64,000 nucleotides of DNA, from assembly GCA_025642075.2 (NCBI GenBank), contig JAODUO010001332.1:91001-155000 (forward strand), read 5' to 3'. The DNA comes from Ridgeia piscesae. Lineage: Eukaryota > Annelida > Polychaeta > Sabellida > Siboglinidae. The notes beneath the pieces were generated by a model that searched no databases, was not told the DNA's origin, and worked only from the letters and a program-made list of their open reading frames with translations. Position 1 is the first letter of the stretch. The number at the start of each line of letters is the position of its first letter. The position numbers were made by a program, and so were the translations under genes. Positions 18,194-30,800 of this stretch are shown here, piece after piece.

Positions 18194-18451
18194 ATCCCTT
18201 TTCCTATTGTCTCCTATTAAATACGGGCAGGTAATCTATATTGATTTACACTATCCATCTGTAGGGGGTGCACGGGCAACATGACGTGACCCCGACCTGT
18301 TGATATCCTTAAAAGACATAATATATATCTCCCGGTGTATCCCATCTGCTTTTCCATTGTCTTGCATTACAATTAAAAAAACTAAAATGTCATAATTGCA
18401 GGGGCAATACGCAGGATTGATCGTTGTGGAATTCCAAACGGGAATCATTGT

Positions 18452-18510
18452 AAACGTGGATGTTGCATGCCAGCATTCATTTTATATGCTGGCATGCAAC
18501 ATCCACGTTT
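18452..18510. repeat. Perfect 25-bp inverted repeat (hairpin)
   Basis: Left arm 18452-18476 and right arm 18486-18510 are perfect reverse complements, separated by a 9-base T-rich loop. It lies about 260 bases after the TTAGGG array. It could be a cruciform-forming palindrome, the core of a small transposon or a hairpin RNA precursor. Confidence 0.9.
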
Positions 18511-20179
18511 GTATAATATATAATTGTATAATGTGATATTTTCTTCAGGTAACGAGACTAGACTTTCAATGTGTAATGGTACATTTAATTTACCATAGTA
18601 CGAACTAATTAATTTATGTGACTATTATATCCGTGACTATATATGATATATATGACTATATATAGTTTAGCCGAATTGCTCATCCATGCTTGGGGAAAGG
18701 AGTCAGCTATGCAAAAACATTTCTATAATTAAGTTCTACACCAGCCGGAAGAATGTGGAAAAAGTCTTAGTCCATAGACTACTAGGTGTCAGCACAAATA
18801 CATGCTAAACTGAAGGAGATATGGTTTCACAAACAAACGAAAAACAAATAAACCATCAACCAAAAATCAAGCAAACAAACATACGTGCACACACATAAAC
18901 ACTGTTTTATAACATTAATTTGTGTTAGTATTGACCTTTTAAAAGTAGCTAATTCCATTATTATATTCTCCTTAACGAAATTAATGTGGGGAGCTGAGAA
19001 CCTCTGCCCCGCTTCAGCACTACCCGTACACCCCGCCTATCCCCTGACTCGCGGTCTAGGAAAGAAAGACCGGACGAGACGGGAAGGTCGGAGAGGGGTC
19101 GGGTGTCGTTGGAAAGTATTCGTCGCCTGGAAATATTGGTCGCTGTTTTGTGTTTATGATTTAATAACATATCTCCACGCCCACTGCAGTCGTACTAATG
19201 CCAACCCGCTCTAGTATAAAAAAACGAACCTGAATAGCAACGCGTCGAAGCATAGCGATTCCATCAGCGTACAGGACGACCACGTGAGGCATCTGAAATG
19301 TGTTTAGTATTTATACATAAACATACAAAACTGTAATATTGGGTTGATCGAAGCATCAGTTCCAACAGTAAAAATATCGGAATCCAAAATATATGAAATG
19401 ACAGTCCGCCAGACCAGCTTGAAATATTTAAGCAGATAAACATCAGCACATGTGATGACTGCAAGGCAGAATGAATTATGAACTACGAACTGTACTGATG
19501 TATCTAAAGCATGCTGATAGCAAATGACAGATAAGCTATATAAAATATTAAATTATCAGCCACATTACTTCAAGCAGCGATAGCAGAGAAATAAACAAAA
19601 ACGTATTTAGATGTATATATATATATATTTTAACACACACATAAAATGTTAGTTTAAAAATATATATATTAAATAGGCTTCCGAAAGAAACCGTGCTTGC
19701 TAATAAAACACGGAAACACCACGGCAATCTTCAGTACATCCTTTGACCCAAAAAAAACGAAACGTGTACAGCCCAACCGGAAACACTGAGTCTTTTAATG
19801 TAACTGATGCCAGAGGCCTTTGTTGTATTGTTGAGTTCGTGTTTTAAAAATTTTCAATTGAAATTTTGAAAAGATAAATCAACGTGAATGCTGATGGGAT
19901 CGAGAGTAACGTGTTTATTATCCGCGAGGCGGCAGCACAATCAATTACGTATCACGACATCCCCTTTTTAAAATTTTTTTTTTAATAAACACCGTTTAAT
20001 GCCATTCTTTGGTCCACAGTCCTTTTCTTCTTGAAATGTCAATTATTTTGAACATAAAATGAAACATGTGATATTTAAAAAAAATTGACTATGTAATGTC
20101 ACATAATGCAATGTAATGCAAATATAATCATTGAAAAATATAAGTACGTTTCACAGTTTCTCACACACTGTAGCTTTAG
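18511..20179. other. Unannotated stretch
   Basis: A GC-richer island at about 18985-19135 has open frames on both strands but no motif I recognise. The remainder is AT-rich with short AT tracts near 19615 and 19660. Confidence 0.3.
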
Positions 20180-22300
20180 AGATCAAGCCGTTTTGGTGGG
20201 CGCACACATCTACCAGCCTTCTCCTGTACGAAGCGTCGTCACACAGGCTGGTGGTTCTTCGACGTGGATTGGTTCAGTTTCCTTGCTAGGGTTGTCGAAG
20301 TAGCCAGTTCACTTCGATTAACTGTGTGTTCCCATCCGTATTCTCATCACTGGGGTGTGTATCTGGACATGTGAATGTTTCTCCAGTCGTTCTGATGTGT
20401 CGTCGATTCCTACATACTCAGCTCTTTTCTGCTGGTAGTATTATGTTTGGTTCGTTAACCCTCTGTTTCACTACGGCTGGTTCCCACTTTTTCGTCACAT
20501 AATCCTGTACTCTGACATTTTGGGCCTGGATGTATGTCTTTCAAGTCACGTGCTTTTATTTTGTCGTCGCCATTGTTCTCTTCTGGGGAAACGTGCTTTC
20601 TTTTTCCCCGTGGTGGCGATGATGGGTAAGTTGGACTGAATCTTTCGGCCAAATAACATTTCTGCAGGTGACGGTAATCCTGTTTCGATGGGAGTCGTAC
20701 GAAGACAGAGCAAAGCGATGGCGGGGTCTTCTCTCGCTTCTATTTTTAGTGTCTTCTTTACTAACTACTTCCTGAAGTTCCAGAACGGCACTATGCCCTC
20801 TGGACATTGATTTCGGTACTGGGGCCCATCCATTTGTCACAGTACTGGTTAACACTTGGAGTGTTTCATCGCATTTTGTCATGTCTCTGTTTTTCCCGAG
20901 TCTCGACTCGGAAACACCAGTGATTTCGTGAATTGTCACGTTGATGTCGGGAATTTCACCACCATGAATAGGTAGACGTGACAGTCCATTTGCAATGGGT
21001 ATATCCTTTCCTGACACATAATTCACGGTGAAGCCGTATTTCTGTGTAGCATTCTGATCAGTCTCGGAGGAGCATTCGTTGATTTTTTGGTGATTAATTC
21101 CAGAGGTTTGTGATCTGTTTCGATCGTTACGTGACGTCCGTATGCGTAGTGGTGGAATCGCTCTAGACCGAACACGATACCCAGCATTTCACGCTCAATG
21201 TTGCAGTAGTTGCTTTCAGTTTCGGTCAGACTCCCCCATAGGCAACTGGTCGTCCGTGTTGTAGAATTGTTGCTCCAACTCCTCGTTTGCTCGCATCTGT
21301 CTGAATGGTTACTGGCTTGTTCGTGTCGAAGTAAGCCAGTGTTGATGCTGCAGTGGTGGCTTTTTTTCACGTTTTCGAACGCTTTCTGATGTTCAGGTCC
21401 CCACACAAAGATGATGTCTTTCTTTGTGAGATCACGGAGTGGCGCTGTAGTGGTCGCAAGGTCTGGTGTGTAGCGGCTTAAGTAGTTCACCATACCAAAG
21501 ACTTTGCAGTTCCTGGGCATTTGTCGGCGGTGTCATGTCAACGATTGCTGCGATCTTATCAGGATCAGGTTCTAACCCTTTTGACAGGGTGTTTCCGAAG
21601 AATTGATCCTGTGTGATTTCACAACGCATTTGTCAGGGTTGAGGCATAGACCAACCTCTTGTGTACGTTTCATAGCGTTGTTCATGTGTTCGTCATGCTC
21701 TGCTTCGGTTTTGCCAAACACAACGATGTCGTCAGCAATTGCTACAACACCAGGTAGACCTTCGAACGTTTGGTGACTTTCTTCTGGAACACGTCCTGTG
21801 CCGAAACTAGCCCAAATGGAAGACGACGGAAGCAGTATCGCCCGTATGGCGTGTTGAACGTCGTACTAGTTTCGACTATCATCCAACTTCACGTTCCAGT
21901 ATCCTGATCGTGCATCCAGTATTGAGAATACACTGGCACCTTGTAATTGTGGTAGAATGTCATCTAGGACCTGTGTGTAGTGATGAGGTCTTCTCACAAG
22001 TTGTTCAAGTCCTTTGGATTAGGCATATGCGTAGTTCACCTGTGGTTTCGTGACGTACACAACACTGTTAACCCAGTCAGTGGGTTGGTCAACCTTCTCG
22101 ATGACGTATATTTCATCATTCGTTTTAATTCTTTCAGCATCTTTCATAGACTCAGGGCCTCTTGGTATATGGCAGGCTCTGCATCCTGTTTCAGGTCAAT
22201 GTGGAATCGCCAGAGAAGAACCAACACCTCGAAAGCATTTCGGGTATTTCTCGAGTAATTTCTCTTTGGGATCACCATTGCCTTCACCAGACGATTTGTG
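20180..22300 (-). pseudogene. Ty3/Gypsy-type retrotransposon pol relic
   Basis: On the minus strand, reading from 22300 downward, fragments in different frames line up with Gypsy pol. The order is the entry to the reverse transcriptase domain (P-T-D-W-V-N-S-V-V-Y near 22060-22090), the S-I-L-D-A-R-S-G-Y-W segment (near 21900-21935), the thumb/connection region with N-Y-L-S-R-Y-T-P-D-L (near 21450-21490), RNase H with ETESNYCNIEREMLG and ETDHKPLE (near 21085-21240), and S-G-K-D-I-P-I-A-N-G-L-S-R-L. After N-G-W the sequence jumps at about 20740-20800 to the end of the integrase region (G-R-K-I-Q-S-N-L-P type), so the zinc-finger and catalytic core of integrase are absent. Frameshifts near 21630, 21520, 21300-21360 and 21030 make it non-functional. 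No LTR pair was identified. Confidence 0.85.
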
Positions 22301-22388
22301 TTTCCTTCTTCCTGTATTGCATTAAGTTGACTGTTTTTGTGACAGTCATTGTTGCGATTTTTAATAAAAAGAGTGAGTTTTCGCGCAG

Positions 22389-22656
22389 TACAACCTGTTT
22401 GGGCCAAAGTATACATGTGTTTGATTATGTGCATTTAGACAACTTGTCAGATATAAGTGGCCCCCTACAGTGTAAAAGTCCCCTAAAAACACATAACAAA
22501 ACACAGCGATTTACGTAGTGCAGATAATCGACACGATGTAAACTGATGTGTCTTTTGGGATTTCGTTTTACATTGCTTACGTTTTTTATAAGCTTATATT
22601 GGGTTTTTAAATAAAATAATCATAAAAATGTAACTTTGGCCCAAACAGGGTTGCCC
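22389..22656. mobile_element. MITE-like inverted repeat with CTGTTTGGGCCAAAGT termini
   Basis: ACAACCTGTTTGGGCCAAAG at 22389 is mirrored by CTTTGGCCCAAACAGGGTTG ending near 22655. Similarity continues inward in diverged form for another ~30 bases. The ~265-base interior has no ORF. It lies next to the Gypsy relic and upstream of the Merlin transposase. Confidence 0.6.
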
Positions 22657-22902
22657 GGAAAAGGACCCATTTTTAGTCAAGATCGCCAAACACAAGTATT
22701 TGCCGCTATTGCCATGGCAACCACCATAATAATGGATTAAAATTCATGATTTTATATCATTGTCACCGGCAAAATGTTCCACTGCTTCTGCTTGTAATAA
22801 TCCTTCGGACAATATAACTGAAATACGCTATTCGGGAGAGTTGATTATTACGACCAAAACAAAAAAAGTCCTTTTGTTAACATGGAGTATATGGACCTCT
22901 GC

Positions 22903-23070
22903 CCCCAACTGCCCCCAACTGCCCCCAATGAATGAATGCCCCCCTGCCCCCAACTGCCCCCAACTGCCCCCAACTCCCCCCAAATGCCCCCCAAATGCCC
23001 CCCAAATGCCCCCCAAATGCCCCCCAAATGCCCCAACTGCCCCAACTGCCCCAACTGCCCCAATGACCCC
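22903..23070. repeat. C-rich minisatellite
   Basis: Ten- to eleven-base units drift from CCCCCAACTG to CCCCCCAAATG and then to nine-base CCCCAACTG. The Pro/Cys and Gly/Trp frames across it are artefacts. Confidence 0.95.
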
Positions 23071-23284
23071 CCGGGACCCCCTGGGCCCCTGCAAATTGAA
23101 ACCCACTTTCGTAGCGTATGACGTACCCTGTTAGCAGGGGCACTTGATTCCTGGAACCATTGTAGTGAGCGCTAAGATCAAAGAACAGGAAATCACCATT
23201 ATTTCCCACGCAGTGATTCTCACCCAAATTTTAAATTGACTACACAACCTAAAGCACGCCAGTCGTCTCACAGAATCGTGCTAC

Positions 23285-24216
23285 GTGGTTGTGTGTCTCT
23301 TCTATGGTGAAAATGGCGGTCGAAATAATTTCCCGAGTGTCACTGGCTTGACAACGAGGGAGTTTCATGCCGCGACGCAGACGAACGTCGCTGCGATACA
23401 GTGGGCCAAACTCCATGGCTTACTAGCAGCAAATGAAGTTTGCGCTACGTGCAACCGCCCCATGGTTTGGAGCAGGGCCCGGGGGCCCGGGAAGAGTGAT
23501 GAGTTTCGTTGGCGGTGTGGCAGGCCGTGCAACAAAACATTGTCAATCCGATCGGGATCTTTTTTCGAAGGTAGCCACCTAAACATTCGATCCGTGCTTG
23601 ATGTTATTCGCTACTGGGCCTTTGAGGAGTTTTCCTTTCGAAAGGCCAGCCGGGAGCTTGCAATGGCCGAGCACACTTTCGTCGATTGGCGGAACTTTCT
23701 TCGTGACATCTGCGCCGAGCACTTTCTACGGAACCCTGTCCGTATTGGCGGAGTCGGCGTGGAGCTCCAGATCGACGAGAGTGTGTTCGTCCGCAGAAAA
23801 CACAACGTCGGAGGAAGACCTGTGCCACAGCAGTGGGTGTTCGATGGCATCGATACCACCACCAAGGAAGGGTTCCTGGTTGCTGTTCCACTCTCCTGCC
23901 CATCATTCAACAGTTCATCCGGCCTGGAACGACTGTTGTATCAGACCTTTGGGCTGCATATAAAACAATCGGAAACATCGGCTATCGACACCTGACTGTT
24001 AATCACCAAGTCAACTTCGTGAACCCGGTGACTGGAGCCCACACCAACACGGTAGAAAACATGTGGATGAGGGCTAAACGCCGCAACAAGAGGGAGTGCG
24101 GAACAGCCAGAGGCATGGTCGACACCTACCTCGTTGAGTTCATGTGGCGGCTGAAATTTGGAGAGGATCCCTTCGAAAATATCATGAAGGGTATCCGAAG
24201 AGTTTATCCAGTATAA
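23285..24216 (+). pseudogene. Merlin / ISXO2-like (IS1595-type) transposase, frameshifted
   Basis: The translation has an N-terminal zinc-ribbon-like region (C-A-T-C ... R-C-G-R-P-C) followed by K-T-L-S-I-R-S-G-S-F-F, a helix-turn-helix-like part (K-A-S-R-E-L-A-M-A-E), and the DDE domain. The first acidic residue is in L-Q-I-D-E-S (23774), the second in V-V-S-D-L-W-A-A-Y (23944), and the third in N-T-V-E-N-M-W (24055). The C-terminal half continues to I-R-R-V-Y-P-V and TAA. Between the first and second catalytic residues (about 23890-23910) the frame changes by what looks like a small deletion. The 5' ATG at 23304 is also out of frame with the body. The ISXO2-like fold is the hallmark of eukaryotic Merlin elements. 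Terminal inverted repeats were not found, so element ends are undefined. All three catalytic residues survive, suggesting recent inactivation. Confidence 0.85.
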
Positions 24217-24385
24217 GCTGTCACATGAACTCGACCGCAAGAAGAAAAAAAATCCAAAAAAATAACCCGACCACGGTGATTGTCAGCGGCGAGAAAAAGA
24301 AAATAATAAATACAAACAGTTCTTTCAGAGCTAACCAATATTTCCTAAAAGGAAATTGCTACACATCAAGCGATTGTCAATAATA

Positions 24386-24389
<4 letters not shown>

Positions 24390-24459
<70 letters not shown>
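24390..24459. repeat. (AT)n microsatellite
   Basis: About 70 bases of AT dinucleotide. Confidence 0.97.
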
Positions 24460-24462
<3 letters not shown>

Positions 24463-24849
24463 CCTGGAAATAATAAATACTGATAAAATATGCATTTTAG
24501 CGCAATTTACAACGAGCCCTATCAATGATCTGCGACTGAATTTCTGAAATAAAAGAATATTGTTCGATTTTCTCAGACGTAATTAGCCATGCTCCTGTGG
24601 GGTGTCCCTATTGTAATTTTTATGTAGTACCACCGGAAAGGACACGACCTCAATCTTCACATGCATATTTACATATCCATGTCCTCTTTACAGAAATAGC
24701 TCAAATTCAACCAATCAACAGTCACCCTTTTCATGATTGTTGCATACTAATGAGCATCAAGAGCCGCTCTGTGTATGCTGATTAGGCGAGCGCAACCATG
24801 CATGCGCATTTCTTCAACTAGCATCAAAACAAACACGCCATTTTCCGAC

Positions 24850-24904
<55 letters not shown>

Positions 24905-24964
24905 TCTTATTTAATAATATATGCAATATGTAATATATGTGTATATAGTAATTATATACTTATG

Positions 24965-25022
<58 letters not shown>

Positions 25023-25071
25023 TATAATTATTGTACACACGTATATATTAAATATATATTTAATAATATTA

Positions 25072-25118
<47 letters not shown>

Positions 25119-25242
25119 ATATTATCATTATTAATATAATATGTATAATATTATTGTTTATTTGTGCAATATACAATAGACATATAATATATTTACATAT
25201 TATAAATGGTAATGATAATTTTCATATATAACATCTATGTAA

Positions 25243-25284
<42 letters not shown>

Positions 25285-25668
25285 AAATAATAAATATTAA
25301 AAATATATGTATATCAATAATATATTATATTTACATATATAATATCTATGTAAATTATCAATACTATTTATAATACATAAATATATGCATATTATTGTAT
25401 ATAATATGTATACCATAATTATATACATATATATGTATATAATATATACATAATAAGTATATAATTATTATATACACTTATATGACATATTTATATATAT
25501 ATACATTAAATAATATATATTAATATATATAGATATATCATTAATATATTGTATATACATATATATTATTTATATTAAATATATATATATATATATATAT
25601 ATATCTTATTTAATATATATATATATAATATGTGTTTATATATGTGTATATAGTAATTATATACTTAT

Positions 25669-25707
<39 letters not shown>

Positions 25708-25768
25708 TATAATTATTGTACACACGCATATATTACATATTAAATATATATTTAATATTATTAAATAA

Positions 25769-25822
<54 letters not shown>

Positions 25823-25900
25823 TTATTATTTATAATATGTATAATATTATATATTAAATTATGTATTTCATATGAATGCAAAAACACAATAATTATATAC

Positions 25901-25954
<54 letters not shown>

Positions 25955-25955
25955 T
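24850..25955. repeat. AT-rich satellite-like region
   Basis: Successive (AT)n tracts alternate with short AT-rich linkers. Larger-scale repetition is visible: TATAGTATATAATTATTGTACACACG appears in near-identical form near 25017 and 25702, as does a TATTAAATATATATTTAATA block. Confidence 0.9.
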
Positions 25956-26869
25956 ATATAATTATTGTATAAATGTATATTATAATTCTTACATACTAAA
26001 CTACTAATAATCTAAAAGTGTTCATGGCTAATGATTACCAATATTTGTACTCGCAATAAAATAACATCGGTTTGAGCATTTAAAAAACAATTGTTTTTAA
26101 TAAAGATTATTTCCTGGTAGTATAAAATAATTACAATTTCATAACCATGTGCTCTTATCTTCAAATAAATTGTGGTCTGACCCCACGGTTTTACGGCAGC
26201 AAGATGGTGGCGCCACCTGGCGGAGTTCACTGTGTCAGTAGTGACTCGACGAAGAAAGCGCGTTATTTACCGACACATTTTGATCGATTTCAGGCATTAA
26301 TTATTATTTTTTGATCACGTGACAAGTGCATACGCATAGTACAGGTGTAGTAGATACAGCATGCGAAGTTTGGTCATCGTAGGTGATCATTTTGATGGTT
26401 TTTCCTGAGCCAAGACTACCTGTATCGGCTACGGCCCAGCGGTCACAGTCACTTCAGGCTTAACAATGCGCCTGGAGAGCTGCTTGTGAAGCGGGGGTGG
26501 CACTCCATCGGCCCACCCATCGAGGCTGTCGTGGGGGTGCACGCAAACAACGACCGATACATGTCATTGTGTCCACGCGACCGACAGTTGCCCTCTCTGA
26601 CACCAACTGTGTTAATTATGACAATATTACGTGTGTATCAGTGACACCGTCACCATCGATGGTTCACAGTGAACTTTTAGTTTACCTATTTATTATCTTG
26701 TACATGTTTTACATTAATTTTACATAATGTCATACTCATTATTTTATTATCAATATACCATTTATTTTAATAATTATCTTTAGCTAATTTATTTATTTTA
26801 TTATTTATTACTATTTTTTATTTTATTTTATTTTATGTATTTATAATGTATACATACTCATGTACAGCG
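25956..26869. other. Stretch with possible LINE or SINE body
   Basis: No coding exon recognised. A GC-richer part at about 26400-26680 precedes the LINE-type 3' tail at 26870-26945 and may belong to the same retroelement. Confidence 0.3.
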
Positions 26870-26945
26870 CCTCCGAATGGATATTTCCAGATTTATGGCG
26901 CTATATAAATGTTCTTCTTCTTCTTATTATTATTATTGCGCGACA
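26870..26945 (+). mobile_element. Retroelement 3' tail
   Basis: GCGCCTCCGAATGG ... ATGGCGCTATATAAATG followed by CTTCTTCTTATTATTATT. This has the 'GGCGCTATA' plus trinucleotide tail layout seen again at 51598-51665, so it is likely the 3' end of a non-LTR element or a SINE sharing its tail. Confidence 0.55.
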
Positions 26946-27570
26946 ACGATATAATCATTCCAGAAAAATCACTCAAACAAACTGGTGTGAGTAGAAAGCG
27001 CTTTGTGCTGTCGTTGTTACGAAATCAACAAATGCCCAGGGAATAGACCCGATACGGTCAACGTTACCTAGTTATTGGTTTCTCTATGAATATATAAGCG
27101 ACTGCCAAGCCCAAATCTAGGACAGCTATTCAAAAACGCTTGCATTGTTAGCGTGCTATCGGCTGCGCGACACCCGCATAAACAAGTACCGTATTGTCCC
27201 TAATAGACGCGCACCTTCTTTTTTAGATGTGAAACAATCCATGAAAATTTATTTGAGTGACGCAAAAAAATGCAATAGAGTAGACGCTATAATTATTAGC
27301 AAAGATGGCGCCCAGACTAATGCTATTCGAAAATAACAATTGTGGGTAGGGCAACCGAACCGTTACTGGTGATACTTCTGTAAGTAAATATATGGTAAAT
27401 GTAAATGCTTACCACAAAGAGGGCTTTTATTTTATATTTTATGGTACTATCAGAGAGATGCACGTGCATCAATAAAATGGCGGATTTGTTTACGTTGGAT
27501 TAAACGCTGACTGTTCGCGTAAAGTTTCTGAGCGACAACAACGAAACAACATATGGTGCCGCTTGCGTAT
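26946..27570. other. Sequence downstream of the cysteine-rich gene
   Basis: No coding feature recognised. This lies downstream, on the minus strand, of the proposed polyadenylation signal. Confidence 0.3.
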
Positions 27571-27576
27571 TTTATT
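27571..27576 (-). promoter_or_regulatory. Candidate polyadenylation signal of the cysteine-rich gene
   Basis: AATAAA on the minus strand, about 263 bases after the proposed stop codon of the terminal exon. It is the first canonical signal I saw downstream, but AT-rich DNA makes chance occurrence common. Confidence 0.4.
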
Positions 27577-27707
27577 GCATCAATCAAGACACACAATTAT
27601 AACAAATTGTGCAAACGAATTTTAGTAGAGACATCTAGCTGTCATATCCACATATCAATGTCCAAAAAGATGTGTTCTTGTTATTAATATGTTGCGGGGT
27701 CACACGG

Positions 27708-27848
27708 TGGGCTTACGTCAGGTAGTGACGCCGGTCCGTGTTGTCGCGATGGACTTACGTCAGGTAGTGACGCCGGTCCGTGTTGTCGCGATGGACTTAC
27801 GTCAGGTAGTGACGCCGGTCCGTGTTGTCGCGATGGACTTACGTCAGG
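27708..27848. repeat. 42-bp minisatellite
   Basis: A little over three copies of a 42-base unit containing CTTACGTCAGGTAGTGACGC and GGTCCGTGTTGTCGCGATGG, nearly identical between copies. On the minus strand each unit contains CTGACGTAAGT, which resembles a splice donor. It abuts the broken end of the exon array. Confidence 0.95.
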
Positions 27849-27867
27849 TTTTCGCCAGCAACACATA
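27839..27867 (-). CDS. Broken thirteenth module exon, candidate terminal exon with stop
   Basis: The TTTAG acceptor and the first 19 bases match a B-type exon (V-C-V-A-G-E-N), then homology stops at about 27848 in the 42-bp minisatellite. Continuing in frame gives L-T and TAA (minus-strand bases 27841-27839). It therefore could serve as a terminal coding exon. Alternatively the CTGAC|GTAAGT in the minisatellite could act as a donor, although this would leave a different phase. Confidence 0.5.
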
Positions 27868-30800
27868 CTAAAGGAAACAATACTACCATCAATTTCCTTT
27901 ATTCAATTTACCTGACAGAAAGGACAGGGTGGGTATAACATTGCATACATCTTCTTTCGATATTAAAAAGGTATGATCTTATATAGCACTGCATGTTGTA
28001 CTCAGGACTGCTGAAAGCGTATGAAACTTTACTTCTTTGATAGACTTATTTACACAAACACTGCCTCAATTTCTCTGGCATCCCGCCATATTCTACAATT
28101 CAAGCGCGAAAACTGATACTAAACAAATCAACCACTGTCTATTGCCAGGAACTCATTGATATAGCTGAGTGAACTGAAGCAAAGTAGATTGAACAAAAAT
28201 ATATTCCAAGGTTTTATTATCGCCGCACATATTTCGAATCCTGTTAATCTTAGTAGAGAGACCGAAGCTCTACGCCTGAATCACTGCGCTCGACAACAAT
28301 AGCGTTACCTGCCATTACTATCAACATCCACTATTTCTACTGATAATTATAGTACAACTGTTTTTTAACATTTCTGATGTTCTAAGAGAACACACATCAC
28401 TCGAAGGAAAATACCACTTTCACTTGACTTGACAAGCCGAGTAACGGTGCAAATAAGTGTTGGCATGCAGAGTAGCATGTAGATCTCCAAAAATACATTA
28501 ATCGTGGACATCGACCGACCTAAAAGGACCGAATCTAGTCATAGGAAATTGAACGAGAACAGTTAAATAATTAAATGTCGGATTCGGTAATAAAACTGTA
28601 TACACAAATAGATTACCTTGACAAACTCCGTCGGCGTCCGCAGAGTATCCCGTACTACAGGACGTGCACATTGTGTTTTCATCATTGCAAGTGGCACAGT
28701 TGTTTTCGCCAGCAGTACATGTTAACGCTAAAGGAAAAAACAACTACCATTAATGTATCATTTCTAATTTACGTTAAATAAAGGACAGGGTGGTAGTAAT
28801 GCTGCAGACATCTTTTTCTATATTAGAAATGTATCATATTATATAGCGCTGCATGTTGTACTCAGGACTGTTATAAGCGCTTGAAACTTTACTTCTTTGA
28901 TAGACTTATTTGCACAAACACTGCCTCAACTTCCCGCCATATGCTACAATTCAAGCGCGAAAACTGATACTAAACAAATCAACCACTGTCTATTGCCAGT
29001 AACTCAATGATACAGCTGAGTGAACTGAAGCAAAGTAGATTGAACAAAAATATATTCCAAGGTTTTATTATCGCCGCACATATTTCGAATCCTGATAATC
29101 TTAGTCGAGAGACCGAATCTCTACGCCTGAGTCACTGCGCTCGACAACAGTAGCCTTACCTACCATCACTATCAACATCTACTATTTCTACTGGTAATTA
29201 TAGTACAACTGTTTTTTAACATTTCTGATGTTCTAAGAGAACACACATCACTCAAAGGAATATACCACTTTTACTTGACTTAACATGCCGAGTAAGGGTG
29301 CAATCAAGTGTTGGGATACAGAATAACTGATAGCAACGCAATTGTTCACTCTGGAAATTAACCATTTCTCACAAGAATACAGCAACCTTTTCTATTATAA
29401 GTACTGACAATTTTATGTTAACATATTAACGTTTTAGCACAGCATGTAGATCTCCAAAAATACATTAATCGTGGACATCGACCGACCTAAACGGACCGAA
29501 TCTAGTCATAGGAAATTGAACGAGAACAGTTAAATAAGTAATTGTCGGATTCGGTAATAAAACTGTATACACAAATAGATTACCTTGACAAACTCCGGCG
29601 TCGTCCGCAGAGTATCCCGTATTACAGGACGTGCACATTGTGTTTTCATCATTGCAAGTGGCACAGTTGTTTTCGCCAGAAACACATACTAAAGGAAACA
29701 ATACTACCATCAATTTCCTTTATTCAATTTACCTGACAGAAAGGACAGGGTGGGTATAACATTGCATACATCTTCTTTCGATATTAAAAAGGTATGATCT
29801 TATATAGCACTGCATGTTGTACTCAGGACTGCTGAAAGCGTATGAAACTTTACTTCTTTGATAGACTTATTTACACAAACACTGCCTCAATTTCTCTGGC
29901 ATCCCGCCATATTCTACAATTCAAGCGCGAAAACTGATACTAAACAAATCAACCACTGTCTATTGCCAGGAACTCATTGATATAGCTGAGTGAACTGAAG
30001 CAAAGTAGATTGAACAAAAATATATTCCAAGGTTTTATTATCGCCGCACATATTTCGAATCCTGTTAATCTTAGTAGAGAGACCGAAGCTCTACGCCTGA
30101 ATCACTGCGCTCGACAAAACTAGCTACACCTACCATAACTATCAATATCTACTATTTCTACTGATAATTATAGTACAACTGTTTTTTAACATTTCTGATG
30201 TTCTAAGAGAACACACATCACTCGAAGGAAAATACCACTTTCACTTGACTTGACAAGCCGAGTAACGGTGCAAATAAGTGTTGGCATGCAGAGTAGCATG
30301 TAGATCTCCAAAAATACATTAATCGTGGACATCGACCGACCTAAAAGGACCGAATCTAGTCATAGGAAATTGAACGAGAACAGTTAAATAATTAAATGTC
30401 GGATTCGGTAATAAAACTGTATACACAAATAGATTACCTTGACAAACTCCGTCGGCGTCCGCAGAGTATCCCGTACTACAGGACGTGCACATTGTGTTTT
30501 CATCATTGCAAGTGGCACAGTTGTTTTCGCCAGCAGTACATGTTAACGCTAAAGGAAAAACAACTACCATTAATGTATCATTTCTAATTTACGTTAAATA
30601 AAGGACAGGGTGGTAGTAATGCTGCAGACATCTTTTTCTATATTAGAAATGTATCATATTATATAGCGCTGCATGTTGTACTCAGGACTGTTATAAGCGC
30701 TTGAAACTTTACTTCTTTGATAGACTTATTTGCACAAACACTGCCTCAACTTCCCGCCATATGCTACAATTCAAGCGCGAAAACTGATACTAAGCAAATC

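Noticed and set aside
18961..19214. Overlapping ORFs in a GC-richer island
   Set aside because: Open on both strands with arginine/serine-rich products typical of GC composition; no motif or exon borders.
22760..23227. Pro/Cys- and Gly/Trp-rich ORFs resembling structural proteins
   Set aside because: Produced by the C-rich minisatellite.
27689..27871. Repetitive 60-codon ORFs over the 42-bp minisatellite
   Set aside because: The unit length is a multiple of three, so open frames are automatic; no start context or homology.
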